From: JANYIP01 sp031394045
Lineage (GTDB): Bacteria > Actinomycetota > Actinomycetes > Prado026
Assembly: GCA_031394045.1 (NCBI GenBank)
Contig: JANMWN010000089.1
Coordinates: 1 to 26,467, forward strand
Length of the DNA: 26,467 nucleotides
Direction of reading: 5' to 3'
Made by a program: the position numbers and the translations under genes. Shown piece after piece: positions 1-7,507 of the stretch (within the stretch, counting starts at the first letter, position 1; each line of letters begins with the position of its first letter). A model generated the notes under the pieces. It did not search any database and had not been told where the DNA came from. It saw only the letters and a list, made by a program, of their open reading frames with translations.

Positions 1-581
1 TCCTCGCCGACGAGGTGCAGGCCGGCTTCGGCCGTACCGGTCCGGCCTTCTGGCGGTTCGCAGCCCTCGGCATGACCCCCGACATCGTGACCCTCGGCAA
101 GCCGATGGGCTCCGGCCACCCCATCGCGGCGGTCGTGACGACGCGCGCCATCGCCGAGCAGTTCGCCGAGCAGTACGAGTTCTTCAGCACCTTCGCGGGC
201 AACCCGGTCTCCTGCGCAGCGGCCCTCGCGGTGATGGACGTGCTCAGGCAGGAGCAGATCCCGGCCCAGGCTGCCGTGGTGGGCGACCACCTGCGGGCTC
301 GGCTGCGGGAGCTGGCCGCGACATACCCCTCGATCGCCGCCGTCCGCGGCACCGGCATGGTCGCTGGGGTCCAGCTGGCCGGCCTCGGCGAGCTGGACGG
401 CCGGCAGCTCGCGGCCCGCGTCGTCGAGGAGCTGCGCAGCCGGGGTTGCCTGGTCGGTGCCACCGGACCCGACGGCAACGTGCTGAAGATCCGCCCACCA
501 CTGGTGTGGACCACCGTGCATGCCGACCTGCTCGTCGACACGCTGGCCGAGGTCCTGGCCGCACTCACCCGGGGGCGCTGA
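1..581 (+). CDS. Class III (PLP-dependent) aminotransferase, C-terminal part
   Basis: This is the 3' end of a gene that begins before the window; the reading frame is open from base 3 to the TGA at 579-581. The first visible residues, DEVQAGFGRTG, are the class III aminotransferase motif whose Asp contacts the pyridine nitrogen of PLP. The Lys of TLGKPMGSGHP is the expected Schiff-base lysine. The FAGNPVSCAAALAVMDVL and RGTGMVAGVQL segments also fit this fold. The GKPMGSGHP form resembles the AGXT2/ethanolamine-phosphate lyase-like branch more than ornithine or GABA aminotransferases, but without the N-terminal half the substrate cannot be assigned. In some actinobacteria such domains end long fusions with a kinase-like domain, which cannot be tested here. 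It converges on der with only 9 bp between the stops. Confidence 0.9.
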   Translation, partial: LADEVQAGFGRTGPAFWRFAALGMTPDIVTLGKPMGSGHPIAAVVTTRAIAEQFAEQYEFFSTFAGNPVSCAAALAVMDVLRQEQIPAQAAVVGDHLRARLRELAATYPSIAAVRGTGMVAGVQLAGLGELDGRQLAARVVEELRSRGCLVGATGPDGNVLKIRPPLVWTTVHADLLVDTLAEVLAALTRGR

Positions 582-590
582 ACTCCAGAG

Positions 591-2030
591 CTACTTGCGG
601 CGCTTCTCGCGTACGCGGACGCTGATCTCGATCGGGGACCCGGCGAAGCCGAACTCCTCGCGCAACCGGCGCTCGATGAACCGGCGGTAGGACGTCTCGA
701 GGAAGCCGGACGCGAACACCACGAACTTCGGCGGCCGGGTCGTGGCCTGCGTGGCGAACAAGATCTTGGGCTGCTTGCCGCTGCGGACGGGCGGCGGCGT
801 GGCCGAGACCAGCTCGCCGAGGAATGCGTTGAGCTTGGCGGTCGGCACCCGGGTGTCCCAGCCGGCCAGCGAGGTCTCGATCGCCGGTACGAGGCGGTCG
901 GCGTGCCAGCCGGTCCGCGCCGAGACGTTCACCCTTGGCGCCCAAGGCACGCGTACGAGGTCGCGCTCGATCTCACGGTCGAGGTAGTAGCGGCGCTCCT
1001 CGTCGACCAGGTCCCACTTGTTGAAGGCCAGCACGAGCGCTCGGCCGGCCTCGACGACCATCGTGATGATCCGCAGGTCCTGCTCGGACAGCGGCTGGCT
1101 CGCGTCCACGAGGACGACCGCGAGCTCCGCCTTCTCCAGGGCCGCCTCGGTGCGCAGCACCGCGTAGTACTCCGCACCTGATGCCTCGTGCGCTCGGCGC
1201 CTGATGCCAGCGGTGTCGACGAAGCGCCAGGTTTTGCCACCGAGCTCGACCAGCTCGTCGACGGGGTCGACCGTGGTGCCGGCGACCTCGTGGACCACCG
1301 AGCGGTCCTCGCCGGTGACCTTGTTCAACAGGCTCGACTTGCCGACGTTTGGCTTGCCGAGCAACGCGATCCGGCGGGGACCGCCGATGCCGGTGTCACG
1401 GTCGGCCGGCGCCTCGGGCAGTGCCTCGAGGACGGCGTCGAGCAGGTCGCCGCTCCCCCGGCCGTGCAGTGCCGAGACGGCGTGCGGCTCGCCGAGGCCG
1501 AGCGACCACAGGCCCGCAGCGTCCGCCTCGGTACGCGCGTCGTCGACCTTGTTGGCGACGAGCACGACCGGTTTGCCGGAGCGGCGCAGGACCTTGACGA
1601 CGGCCTCGTCGACGTCGGTTGCGCCGACCGTCGCGTCGACCACGAGCAGCACGGCGTCCGCCGCCGCGACGGCGATCTCGGCCTGCTCCTTGACGCGGGC
1701 CTGGAGCCCCTGGGCGTCCGGCTCCCAGCCGCCGGTGTCCACCACGGTGAAGCGGCGGCCGTTCCAGATGGCGTCGTAGGCGACCCGGTCGCGGGTGACT
1801 CCCGGCCGGTCCTCGACCACAGCCTCACGCCGGCCCAGGATGCGGTTGACCAGCGTGGACTTGCCGACGTTCGGCCGGCCCACGACAGCCAGCACCGGCA
1901 TCGGGCCGACGTCGTCGAACTCGTCGCTGTCGAGTCCGATCGCGTACGCGCTGTAGTCGTCAGCGGGGTCGCCGAGCGAGCCGAAGCCGTCGAGGCTCTC
2001 GGCAGGCGCAAAGCCGTCCGGTCCACTCAC
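591..2030 (-). CDS. der: Ribosome-associated GTPase Der (EngA)
   Basis: Der is an essential GTPase with two tandem G domains that acts in late 50S subunit assembly. In this 479-residue protein G domain 1 shows GRPNVGKST (about 51-59), DTGG (98-101) and NKVD (160-163). G domain 2 shows GKPNVGKSS (about 225-233), DTAG (272-275) and NKWD (337-340). The last 90 or so residues match the KH-like domain and end in a basic RVREKRRK tail. About 45 acidic residues precede the first G domain, a usual actinobacterial extension. The start is GTG at 2030, which overlaps the cmk TGA by 4 bases, with AAGGTG five bases upstream. It is the last gene of the aroH-tyrA-cmk-der series; the cmk-der pairing is common in actinobacteria. 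Confidence 0.97.
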   Translation of the reverse strand: MSGPDGFAPAESLDGFGSLGDPADDYSAYAIGLDSDEFDDVGPMPVLAVVGRPNVGKSTLVNRILGRREAVVEDRPGVTRDRVAYDAIWNGRRFTVVDTGGWEPDAQGLQARVKEQAEIAVAAADAVLLVVDATVGATDVDEAVVKVLRRSGKPVVLVANKVDDARTEADAAGLWSLGLGEPHAVSALHGRGSGDLLDAVLEALPEAPADRDTGIGGPRRIALLGKPNVGKSSLLNKVTGEDRSVVHEVAGTTVDPVDELVELGGKTWRFVDTAGIRRRAHEASGAEYYAVLRTEAALEKAELAVVLVDASQPLSEQDLRIITMVVEAGRALVLAFNKWDLVDEERRYYLDREIERDLVRVPWAPRVNVSARTGWHADRLVPAIETSLAGWDTRVPTAKLNAFLGELVSATPPPVRSGKQPKILFATQATTRPPKFVVFASGFLETSYRRFIERRLREEFGFAGSPIEISVRVREKRRK

Positions 2031-2773
2031 TGGTTCACCTTGTCCTTGGGAATCGTCTCGTTCAGGGCCTCCAACTTGGCGGACACCAAGGCAACGACAG
2101 CCGAGACCACCTGCTCGAGCGTCAGACTCGTTGCGTCGATCTCGGTGGCGTCGTCCGCCCTGCGCAGCGGGGACGCGGGGCGGTTCGAGTCGATCCGGTC
2201 CCTGCGCTTCAGCGACGCCTTGGTGGCGTCGACTTCGGCGGCCTCGGGCTGGTCGGCAGCGCTGTGCTCCACGGTGCGCCGCAGCGCACGAGCTTCTTCT
2301 GAAGCGGTCAGGAACACCTTGACGTCGGCGTCGACCGCGACCACGGTGCCGATGTCCCGGCCTTCGACGACGATGCCGCCACCGTCGATGGCCTCGCGCT
2401 GCAGGCGTACCAGGCAGGCCCGGACAGCGGGTACGGCCGAGACGGCTGAAACGGCCGCCGTCACCTCGTCGCCCCGGATCGGCCCGCTGACGTCGACGCC
2501 GTCCACGGTGATGGTTGGGGCGTCAGGGTCCGTGCCTGGCGCGACCAGCGGCTGCTCGGCCAGCCGCGCGATCTGGGCCACGTCGGTCAGCGGTACGCCG
2601 CGCTCGAGCATCCACCAGGTCATCGCGCGGTACATGGCGCCGGTGTCGAGGTAGCGCAGACCGAGCACGGAAGCCACCGCCCGCGAGACCGACGACTTGC
2701 CCGAGCCGGACGGCCCGTCGACGGCGACCACCACCTGCGCCAGGCGCGCGCGGTCGAGGTTCGGACGGGTCAT
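2027..2773 (-). CDS. cmk: Cytidylate kinase
   Basis: Cmk phosphorylates CMP and dCMP to the diphosphates with ATP, in pyrimidine nucleotide supply. The predicted 248-residue protein has the P-loop VDGPSGSGKSS near residue 18, followed by the YLDTGAMYRAMTWW segment, which is diagnostic of bacterial CMP kinases. The VVEGRDIGTVV motif follows, then a lid region with KASLKRRDRIDSNR and the ending DATSLTLEQVV. The frame stays open upstream, but the ATG at 2773 is preceded by GGAG at suitable spacing and gives the family length. Sequence further upstream overlaps tyrA antisense-like frames and does not resemble Cmk. The stop overlaps the der start (GTGA), and tyrA ends 67 bp upstream. Confidence 0.96.
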   Translation of the reverse strand: MTRPNLDRARLAQVVVAVDGPSGSGKSSVSRAVASVLGLRYLDTGAMYRAMTWWMLERGVPLTDVAQIARLAEQPLVAPGTDPDAPTITVDGVDVSGPIRGDEVTAAVSAVSAVPAVRACLVRLQREAIDGGGIVVEGRDIGTVVAVDADVKVFLTASEEARALRRTVEHSAADQPEAAEVDATKASLKRRDRIDSNRPASPLRRADDATEIDATSLTLEQVVSAVVALVSAKLEALNETIPKDKVNQ

Positions 2774-2840
2774 GGTCGGTCTCCGGCTGGAAGGGCTCGT
2801 GGGTCGGCTGAGCCGGCGGACTGCCAGGGTACCGGCGGGT

Positions 2841-3959
2841 TCAGCCGTGCACAGACCATCCGGCCTCGCGAAGGGCATCCGCGAGCGCCTGCGCGACGGC
2901 TGGGCGCACGGCCAGCTCGACCAGGCCGACCGGCTGCCCCGGCGAGTGCTCGATCGACACGTCCTCGACGTTGATCCCCGCGTCGCCACACGCCACGAAG
3001 AGTCGGGCGAGCTCGCCAGGGCTGTCCGCGAGGACGACGCGGACCTGCTGATAGCTGGCCGCAGGGGCTCCATGCTTGCCCGGGATCCGTCGGTGACCGG
3101 CGTTCCCACGCTCAAGAAGGTCGACAAATGGAGTAAGGAACGGTTTGTCGATCTCTCGATCCATCGACTCCTCGACAGAGGCGAGATCATCGAGCAGCTC
3201 GGTCAGGTCATCGCTCAGCTGCTCAAGGACGCGGTAGACGAACGGGGCGTTCGCGGTGAGGATCTCGGTCCACAGCCCAGGGTCCGAGGCGGCGATGCGG
3301 GTCACGTCCCGCAGTCCCTGGCCGGCTAGCTCGACGAGGTCGTCGGCGGCGCCGACCAGCCGGGCCGCCGTCAGGCTGGCCACGAGCTGGGGAACGTGCG
3401 AGACGAGCGCGACCGCCTCGTCGTGCCGTTCGGGGGTCATGACCACCAGCTGGGCGCCGCAGAGCCGGACCAGCGATTCGGCCCGGAGCAACGACAGCGC
3501 GGACGACTCACCCGACGGGGTCAGCACCCAGGGACGCCCCTCGAACAGGTCCGCCCTGGCCGCACCGGCCCCCGAGCGCTCGCGCCCGGCCAGGGGGTGT
3601 CCGCCGACGAAACGGGCCAGATCGCAGCCCAAACGCTCAGCCTCACGCTGAGGCCTAGACTTTACTGAGGTCAAGTCCGTAAACGTCGCGTCGAGATAAC
3701 GACGCTGAAGGGCAAGCAGACTAGAAGCGACGGCTGTCGGTGGGGTAGCCATCACGACGAGCTGCGGGGGCCGATCGTCGCTTGGAAGCCCTGCCATGCC
3801 CGCACCGAGGTCCTGGGCCAACGCCGCGGACGCCCCGTTCGGGTCGATCAGGAACACGTCCACGCCGTTCGCCCGCAGGGCCAGCCCCACAGAGGTGCCC
3901 ATCAGGCCGGCCCCCACGACCAGCACGGGCGACAGGACCTGAGGGCTATCTGAGCTCAC
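2841..3959 (-). CDS. tyrA: Prephenate dehydrogenase with C-terminal ACT domain
   Basis: TyrA oxidatively decarboxylates prephenate to 4-hydroxyphenylpyruvate in tyrosine synthesis. The 372-residue product starts with a Rossmann motif (VVGAGLMGTSVGLALRANG). It carries the TSVK and GGHPLAGRERSG motifs around the catalytic His, then the helical dimerisation region. An ACT domain occupies about the last 75 residues (VVLADSPGELARLF and INVEDVSIEHSPGQ) and probably senses an aromatic amino acid. The GTG start at 3959 overlaps the aroH stop by 4 bases (GTGA), and AAGGA lies upstream inside aroH. Adjacent chorismate mutase and prephenate dehydrogenase supply consecutive steps. Codons in roughly 3641-3740 are unusually AT-rich for this genome (about 57% GC). 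Confidence 0.93.
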   Translation of the reverse strand: MSSDSPQVLSPVLVVGAGLMGTSVGLALRANGVDVFLIDPNGASAALAQDLGAGMAGLPSDDRPPQLVVMATPPTAVASSLLALQRRYLDATFTDLTSVKSRPQREAERLGCDLARFVGGHPLAGRERSGAGAARADLFEGRPWVLTPSGESSALSLLRAESLVRLCGAQLVVMTPERHDEAVALVSHVPQLVASLTAARLVGAADDLVELAGQGLRDVTRIAASDPGLWTEILTANAPFVYRVLEQLSDDLTELLDDLASVEESMDREIDKPFLTPFVDLLERGNAGHRRIPGKHGAPAASYQQVRVVLADSPGELARLFVACGDAGINVEDVSIEHSPGQPVGLVELAVRPAVAQALADALREAGWSVHG

Positions 3960-4321
3960 TGGGCCAGATCCTTGCGGAGCACCTCGGCGCCACGGAGGTA
4001 GACGTGGGTGATCTCCCCCCGAGCCAGCGGGGTGTCGGCCTGCAGCAGGGCGCGCACGACTCGGGGCAGGGCTCCGGTCACGTCGATCTCCTGGGCGCAC
4101 AGCAGCGGCACGTCGCCGAGCGCGAGCTGCCGGGCCGCGGCGGCCGGGAAGTCGCAGTGCAGGTCCGGCGTCGCCGTGAAGACGATGCTGATCAGGTCGT
4201 CGGTGGTCAGGCCGTTGCGCTCGAGCATGCCGGCGACGAGCTCGACGACGGCATCGTGCATCTCGGCACGGTCATCGGCCTGCAGGCAGGTCGCCCCACG
4301 GACTGCACGTACGGCCACCAC
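3956..4321 (-). CDS. aroH: Monofunctional chorismate mutase, AroH class
   Basis: This enzyme converts chorismate to prephenate, the substrate of the next gene. The 121-residue protein aligns by eye over its whole length with Bacillus subtilis AroH. It has VRAVRGATCLQ at the N-terminus (active-site Arg), FTATPDLHCDFPA, the CAQEIDVTGALPRVVRAL stretch (catalytic Glu and Arg) and HVYLRGAEVLRKDL (the Tyr near the active site). The AroH trimeric fold is unrelated to the all-helical AroQ class that many actinobacteria also use. The outermost start is GTG at 4321, but AGGAGG ends only two bases before it. The next in-frame GTG at 4318 has better spacing, so the true N-terminus may be one residue shorter. 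It probably leads the aroH-tyrA-cmk-der series. Confidence 0.93.
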   Translation of the reverse strand: MVAVRAVRGATCLQADDRAEMHDAVVELVAGMLERNGLTTDDLISIVFTATPDLHCDFPAAAARQLALGDVPLLCAQEIDVTGALPRVVRALLQADTPLARGEITHVYLRGAEVLRKDLAQ

Positions 4322-4419
4322 GGCCTCCTCTCGACCCGTTCAACCCTAGCGAGCGGCAACCCCGTTCCGAAGCCGACGTGCCGGTGTAGCACTCAAACTC
4401 CAACCCGATTCAACGCGAT

Positions 4420-4434
4420 ATCGACAAGTCGGCT
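4420..4434. repeat. Direct repeat copy 1 (15 bp)
   Basis: The sequence ATCGACAAGTCGGCT is found here and again, identically, at 4614-4628. After one G/A mismatch the match continues for two more bases (GT). The repeat spacing is 194 bp. The pair encloses the palindrome-rich part of the gap. Confidence 0.85.
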
Positions 4435-4613
4435 GGTCTTCCAGTCGAGACTGGCTGCCCAGGGCTGACGCGTTCAATGTCCGAACTGTCGATATATCGC
4501 TAGGCATCCAAGTTGGGAAGAGCCTTGAGCTCGATACTGCTCACGACACAAATATCGATATATCTGCTGCAGTACGAAGCCACATGGAAGCAGCTTTAAC
4601 GTTAGACCGACAC

Positions 4614-4628
4614 ATCGACAAGTCGGCT
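4614..4628. repeat. Direct repeat copy 2 (15 bp), next to the pseudouridine synthase stop
   Basis: This is an identical second copy of ATCGACAAGTCGGCT. It ends five bases before the stop codon of the pseudouridine synthase gene (4634-4636). A direct repeat hugging the 3' end of a gene and bounding lower-GC DNA is what a small insertion would leave, but regulatory half-sites would look the same. Confidence 0.85.
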
Positions 4629-4633
4629 AGTTG

Positions 4634-5371
4634 CTAGAGGTCGACGGCGCGGTACAGCTCGCCCAGCTCGCCGTGCGAGAGCTGCCGCATCCGACCGGGG
4701 CGGAGATCGCCGAGTACGACCGGTCCGACCTTGACCCGGACCAGACGCTGGACCGGGTAGCCGACCTCTTCGAGCATCCGCCGAACGACCCGGTTGCGAC
4801 CCTCGTGCAGCACCACCTCGACCATCACCCGGCCGCTGGAACTGCCCACCAGGCGGAAGGAGTCGACCTTGGCGGGCCCGTCGTCGAGCTCCACGCCGGC
4901 TCGGAGCCGCTTGCCGATATCCCTGGCCACCGGTCCCTGGACCTCCGCCAGATAGGTCTTGGCGATCTCCCAGGACGGGTGCGCCAGCCGATGGGCCAGC
5001 TCGCCGTCGTTGGTCAGCAGGATCAGCCCCTCGGTCTCGGTGTCCAGCCGGCCCACGTGGAAGAGCCGATCCACCCGATCGGCGACGTAGTCCCCCAGGC
5101 ATGGCCGCCCACGGTCGTCGGACATGGCCGACAGCACGCCCTTGGGCTTGTTCAGGGCCAGGTGGACTGTTCGGACGCCCACTGCGACCCGTAGCCCGTC
5201 GACCCGGATCACGGCCGTCTCGGGATCGACGCGTACGCCCATCTCCCGGACGATGCGGCCGTCTACCTCGACCCGGCCCTCAGCGATGAGCTCCTCGCAG
5301 GCGCGGCGGCTCCCTACCCCGGCCGCAGCGAGGACTTTCTGCAGCCGTACACCGTCAGGATCGCTAGTCAT
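4634..5371 (-). CDS. rluB: rRNA pseudouridine synthase, RsuA/RluB family
   Basis: Enzymes of this family isomerise one uridine in 23S or 16S rRNA to pseudouridine. The 245-residue protein has an N-terminal S4 RNA-binding domain (VRLQKVLAAAGVGSRRACEELI through EVDGR, about 8-45). The catalytic domain follows, with the active-site Asp in HVGRLDTETEGLILLTNDG. The later GRNRVVRRMLEEVGYPV segment is typical of RsuA/RluB/RluE. The genetic position after scpB is conserved in actinobacteria and Firmicutes and favours the RluB type (23S position near 2605 in E. coli numbering), but the target nucleotide is inferred. The ATG at 5371 lies 9 bp after the scpB stop. Confidence 0.93.
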   Translation of the reverse strand: MTSDPDGVRLQKVLAAAGVGSRRACEELIAEGRVEVDGRIVREMGVRVDPETAVIRVDGLRVAVGVRTVHLALNKPKGVLSAMSDDRGRPCLGDYVADRVDRLFHVGRLDTETEGLILLTNDGELAHRLAHPSWEIAKTYLAEVQGPVARDIGKRLRAGVELDDGPAKVDSFRLVGSSSGRVMVEVVLHEGRNRVVRRMLEEVGYPVQRLVRVKVGPVVLGDLRPGRMRQLSHGELGELYRAVDL

Positions 5372-5380
5372 GTCTCGACC

Positions 5381-6079
5381 TTAACTTGAGGATAAGAATG
5401 ATTCAGGGTCAAGCGACTCGATCTCGGGTAGGTAGGGAGCCAGTGGGGGCAGGTCTTCCAGCGAGGAGAGACCCAGCCGCTCAAGGAAGTACGACGATGT
5501 CCGGTACAGGATCGATCCGCTCTCGGAGTCGGTGCCGGACTCCTCGACCAGTCCCCTGGTGACCAGCGTGCGCATAACCCCGTCGACGTTGACCCCGCGT
5601 ACGGCCGAGACGCGGGCCCGGCTGACCGGCTGCCGGTAAGCCACCACTGCCAGCGTCTCGAGCGCAGCCTGCGTGAGGCGGGCCTGCTGCCCGTCGAGCA
5701 CGAACCGTTCGACCACCGCAGCGCACTCCGCCCTGGTGTAGAGCCGCCAGCCGCCGGCCACCTCGCGCAGCTCGAAGCCCCGACCCTGCTCGTCGTAGCC
5801 CGCAGCGAGCTCGACGAGGGCAGCGTGCACCTGCTCGCGCGGCCGCTCCAGGACCTGGGCCAGCAGCACCTCCCCCGCCGGCTCGTCGATCACCATCAGG
5901 ATGGCCTCCAGCGACGCGGCCAGATCTGTCGGGGGCATCAGGGGCATCGAATCGGGCAGCGTTATGTCGTCCTCAAGCGTGTCGTTGGGAGGGATTCCCT
6001 CTGGGGGCGCGCCCAGGGGTTCCACGGGCCGTTCATCGGCCGCCAAGGCCATTTCGTGCTCCAGTGGTCGATCCGTCAT
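5381..6079 (-). CDS. scpB: Segregation and condensation protein B
   Basis: ScpB is the winged-helix (kite) subunit that binds ScpA in the SMC condensin complex for chromosome compaction and segregation. The core of this 232-residue protein begins near LAASLEAILMVIDEPAGEVLL. It continues through GFELREVAGGWRLYTRAEC and LTQAALETLAVVAYRQPVSRARVSAVRGVNVDGVMRTL, the best conserved ScpB segment. The TSSYFLERLGLSSLEDLPPL ending is also typical. About 45 acidic, proline-rich residues precede the core. The ATG at 6079 overlaps the scpA TGA by 4 bases (ATGA), which fits coupled synthesis of two complex partners. Confidence 0.95.
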   Translation of the reverse strand: MTDRPLEHEMALAADERPVEPLGAPPEGIPPNDTLEDDITLPDSMPLMPPTDLAASLEAILMVIDEPAGEVLLAQVLERPREQVHAALVELAAGYDEQGRGFELREVAGGWRLYTRAECAAVVERFVLDGQQARLTQAALETLAVVAYRQPVSRARVSAVRGVNVDGVMRTLVTRGLVEESGTDSESGSILYRTSSYFLERLGLSSLEDLPPLAPYLPEIESLDPESFLSSS

Positions 6080-6990
6080 GGCCTCTCCTCCTCCGTGCGA
6101 CTCATCGGGACGTCGGTCAGGTCGATCGTCCCTTCAGCCGGCATCGGCTCGTCGAACTCGTCGCTCACGCTGAGCTCGCCCTCGTCCGAGCCGGTCCAGC
6201 GCACATGCAGCTCGCCCAGCGCGTCGACCTGGTCGAAGGCCACCGCCGACTCCTGGAAGAGCTCGAGCAGGGCTAGGAACCGAGCTACGACGTGCAAGGT
6301 GTCGGGGCAGTCGGCCGTGAGGGCGCGGAAGGTGGTGCTGCGAACCCGCCGCAGTCGCTCCACCAGCATCGTCGCCTGCTCGCGGACGCTGACCAGCGAG
6401 GTGTGCAGGTGGTCGATCGAGAGCACCGGTCCAAGCCTGGGTGCCATCGCGCGGGCTGCCAGCAGGGCAAACTCCACCGGACCGAGCCCTAGCAGGACCT
6501 CGGGCAGCAGCCCCGCGAACCGCTCCTCCATGCTGACTGCGCGCGGGAAGCGCTTGGCCTCCTGGGCCATCCGGGCCGAGAACCAGCCGGTGGCCTCGCG
6601 ATAGGCGCGGTACTGCAGGAGCCGGGCGAACAGGATGTCGCGCGCCTCCAGCAGCGCAAGGTCCTCCTCATCCTCGACGTCGGCCGACGGGAGCAGCCGG
6701 GCCGCCTTGAGGTCGAGCAGGGTCGCCGCGACGACGAGGAACTCGGTCGCCTGACCGAGGTCCCAGTCGGTGCCCTTGCTGCGGATGTGGTCGATGAACT
6801 CGTCCGTGACCTTGGACAGGGCCACCTCTGTGACGTCGAGCTTGTGCTTGGCGATCAGTCCGAGGAGCAGGTCGAACGGGCCCTCGAAGTTGGCCAGGTG
6901 CACCTCGAAGCCGCCGGAAGGGCCCGGCAGCGGGGCCTCAGGCGGCGCGGTCGGGCTCACGGTCGGGCTCTCGGTCGGGCTCTCGGTCAC
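6076..6990 (-). CDS. scpA: Segregation and condensation protein A (kleisin)
   Basis: ScpA is the bacterial kleisin that bridges the SMC heads. The 304-residue protein shows the hallmark N-terminal block FEVHLANFEGPFDLLLGLI followed by HKLDVTEVALSKVTDEFIDHI, then the FLVVAATLLDLKAARLLP helix. The C-terminal winged helix (VSVREQATMLVERLRR and VVARFLALLELFQE) should bind the SMC head. The first 15 or so residues are a short TESPTESPTVSPT repeat encoded by near-identical 12-bp units, not part of the fold. The start is GTG at 6990. No Shine-Dalgarno is visible; instead TACCGT sits six bases upstream, so a leaderless mRNA is possible. Confidence 0.95.
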   Translation of the reverse strand: MTESPTESPTVSPTAPPEAPLPGPSGGFEVHLANFEGPFDLLLGLIAKHKLDVTEVALSKVTDEFIDHIRSKGTDWDLGQATEFLVVAATLLDLKAARLLPSADVEDEEDLALLEARDILFARLLQYRAYREATGWFSARMAQEAKRFPRAVSMEERFAGLLPEVLLGLGPVEFALLAARAMAPRLGPVLSIDHLHTSLVSVREQATMLVERLRRVRSTTFRALTADCPDTLHVVARFLALLELFQESAVAFDQVDALGELHVRWTGSDEGELSVSDEFDEPMPAEGTIDLTDVPMSRTEEERP

Positions 6991-7060
6991 GCCGGAACGG
7001 TAACGGACCGAAGGGCGATAGCCCGATCAGCGGCGCCGGGGAGCGGCCCGGAGTCGCCGC

Positions 7061-7507
7061 TCAGGCGTCGCGCAGCCGGCGGACCAGGGTGCTCGAGTCG
7101 CCTTTGGCCTCGAGATCGGCCAGGACCGACGCGAGCGCCTCGCGAACGATGCGGCCGCGGTCCACCGCGAGCCCGTGGTCCTGCCGGAGCGCCAGGCGGG
7201 CCCGCTCCAGGTCGATCAGCTCATCGGGCGAGAGGTAGACGGTGATCTTCTCGTCATGGCGCTCGCGACCGCTCGGACGGTGGTCGTCTGTTCGCTGCGG
7301 TCTCGGCCGGGTCTGGCGTACGGCAGACGACCGTGGCTCGGGCGCTGTGTCGGGCGCGTCGACCTCGCCGGGGGCGCCAGCGGAGCTTGTACGGACCTCG
7401 GGGGCTACCGCGAGCGACCGGGTGGGCTCGCCCGCGCCATGGTCAGAGCCGGTACCGGTGGTCCGGAACAGCTCGGCGGCACCGGGCAGGGTGACTCTGC
7501 GGCTCAT
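7061..7507 (-). CDS. Small protein with ribbon-helix-helix-like C-terminus, coupled to parA
   Basis: I do not recognise a named family. The first 85 or so of 148 residues are low-complexity, rich in Pro, Ala, Arg and Ser, and probably disordered. The C-terminal 60 residues look folded. A short strand (EKITVYLS, about 86-93) is followed by a helix (PDELIDLERARLALRQ) and a second helix (VDRGRIVREALASVLADLE), the order of MetJ/Arc/CopG DNA-binding dimers. The ATG at 7507 overlaps the parA stop by 4 bases. Small RHH proteins often act as the centromere-binding or repressor partner of ParA ATPases on plasmids, so a DNA-binding or ParA-stimulating role is plausible but inferred. The M. tuberculosis block, as I recall it, has parA directly before scpA. 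Confidence 0.75.
   Translation of the reverse strand: MSRRVTLPGAAELFRTTGTGSDHGAGEPTRSLAVAPEVRTSSAGAPGEVDAPDTAPEPRSSAVRQTRPRPQRTDDHRPSGRERHDEKITVYLSPDELIDLERARLALRQDHGLAVDRGRIVREALASVLADLEAKGDSSTLVRRLRDA

Larger units (their letters stand above)
4322..4633. other. 312-bp non-coding gap, lower GC, rich in palindromes
   Basis: This is the only stretch over 300 bp without a gene. It lies downstream of the pseudouridine synthase gene and upstream of aroH. It is clearly lower in GC than its surroundings from about 4380. It holds a 15-bp direct repeat (4420-4434 and 4614-4628). Between the copies are several short palindromes: CCAGTC-GA-GACTGG at 4441-4454, CGATATATCG at 4490-4499, ATATCGATAT at 4552-4561 and TAACGTTA at 4597-4604. 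I see no tRNA, no convincing open frame and no transposase fragment. It must hold the aroH promoter or leader if aroH has its own. A TAGGGT hexamer just upstream of aroH on minus could be a -10, but I find no matching -35. Confidence 0.6.

Noticed and set aside
1188..2654. A long open frame on + opposite der and cmk
   Set aside because: Its product is compositionally odd and matches no family, while the minus strand encodes clear Der and Cmk motifs. Long antisense frames are common in GC-rich codon-biased DNA; the same holds for those opposite pyrG, ald, recN and steA.
4420..4628. An insertion sequence
   Set aside because: There is no transposase fragment and no terminal inverted repeat at the direct repeats, and 194 bp is too short for an IS. 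It is kept only as a repeat-bounded region of unknown origin.
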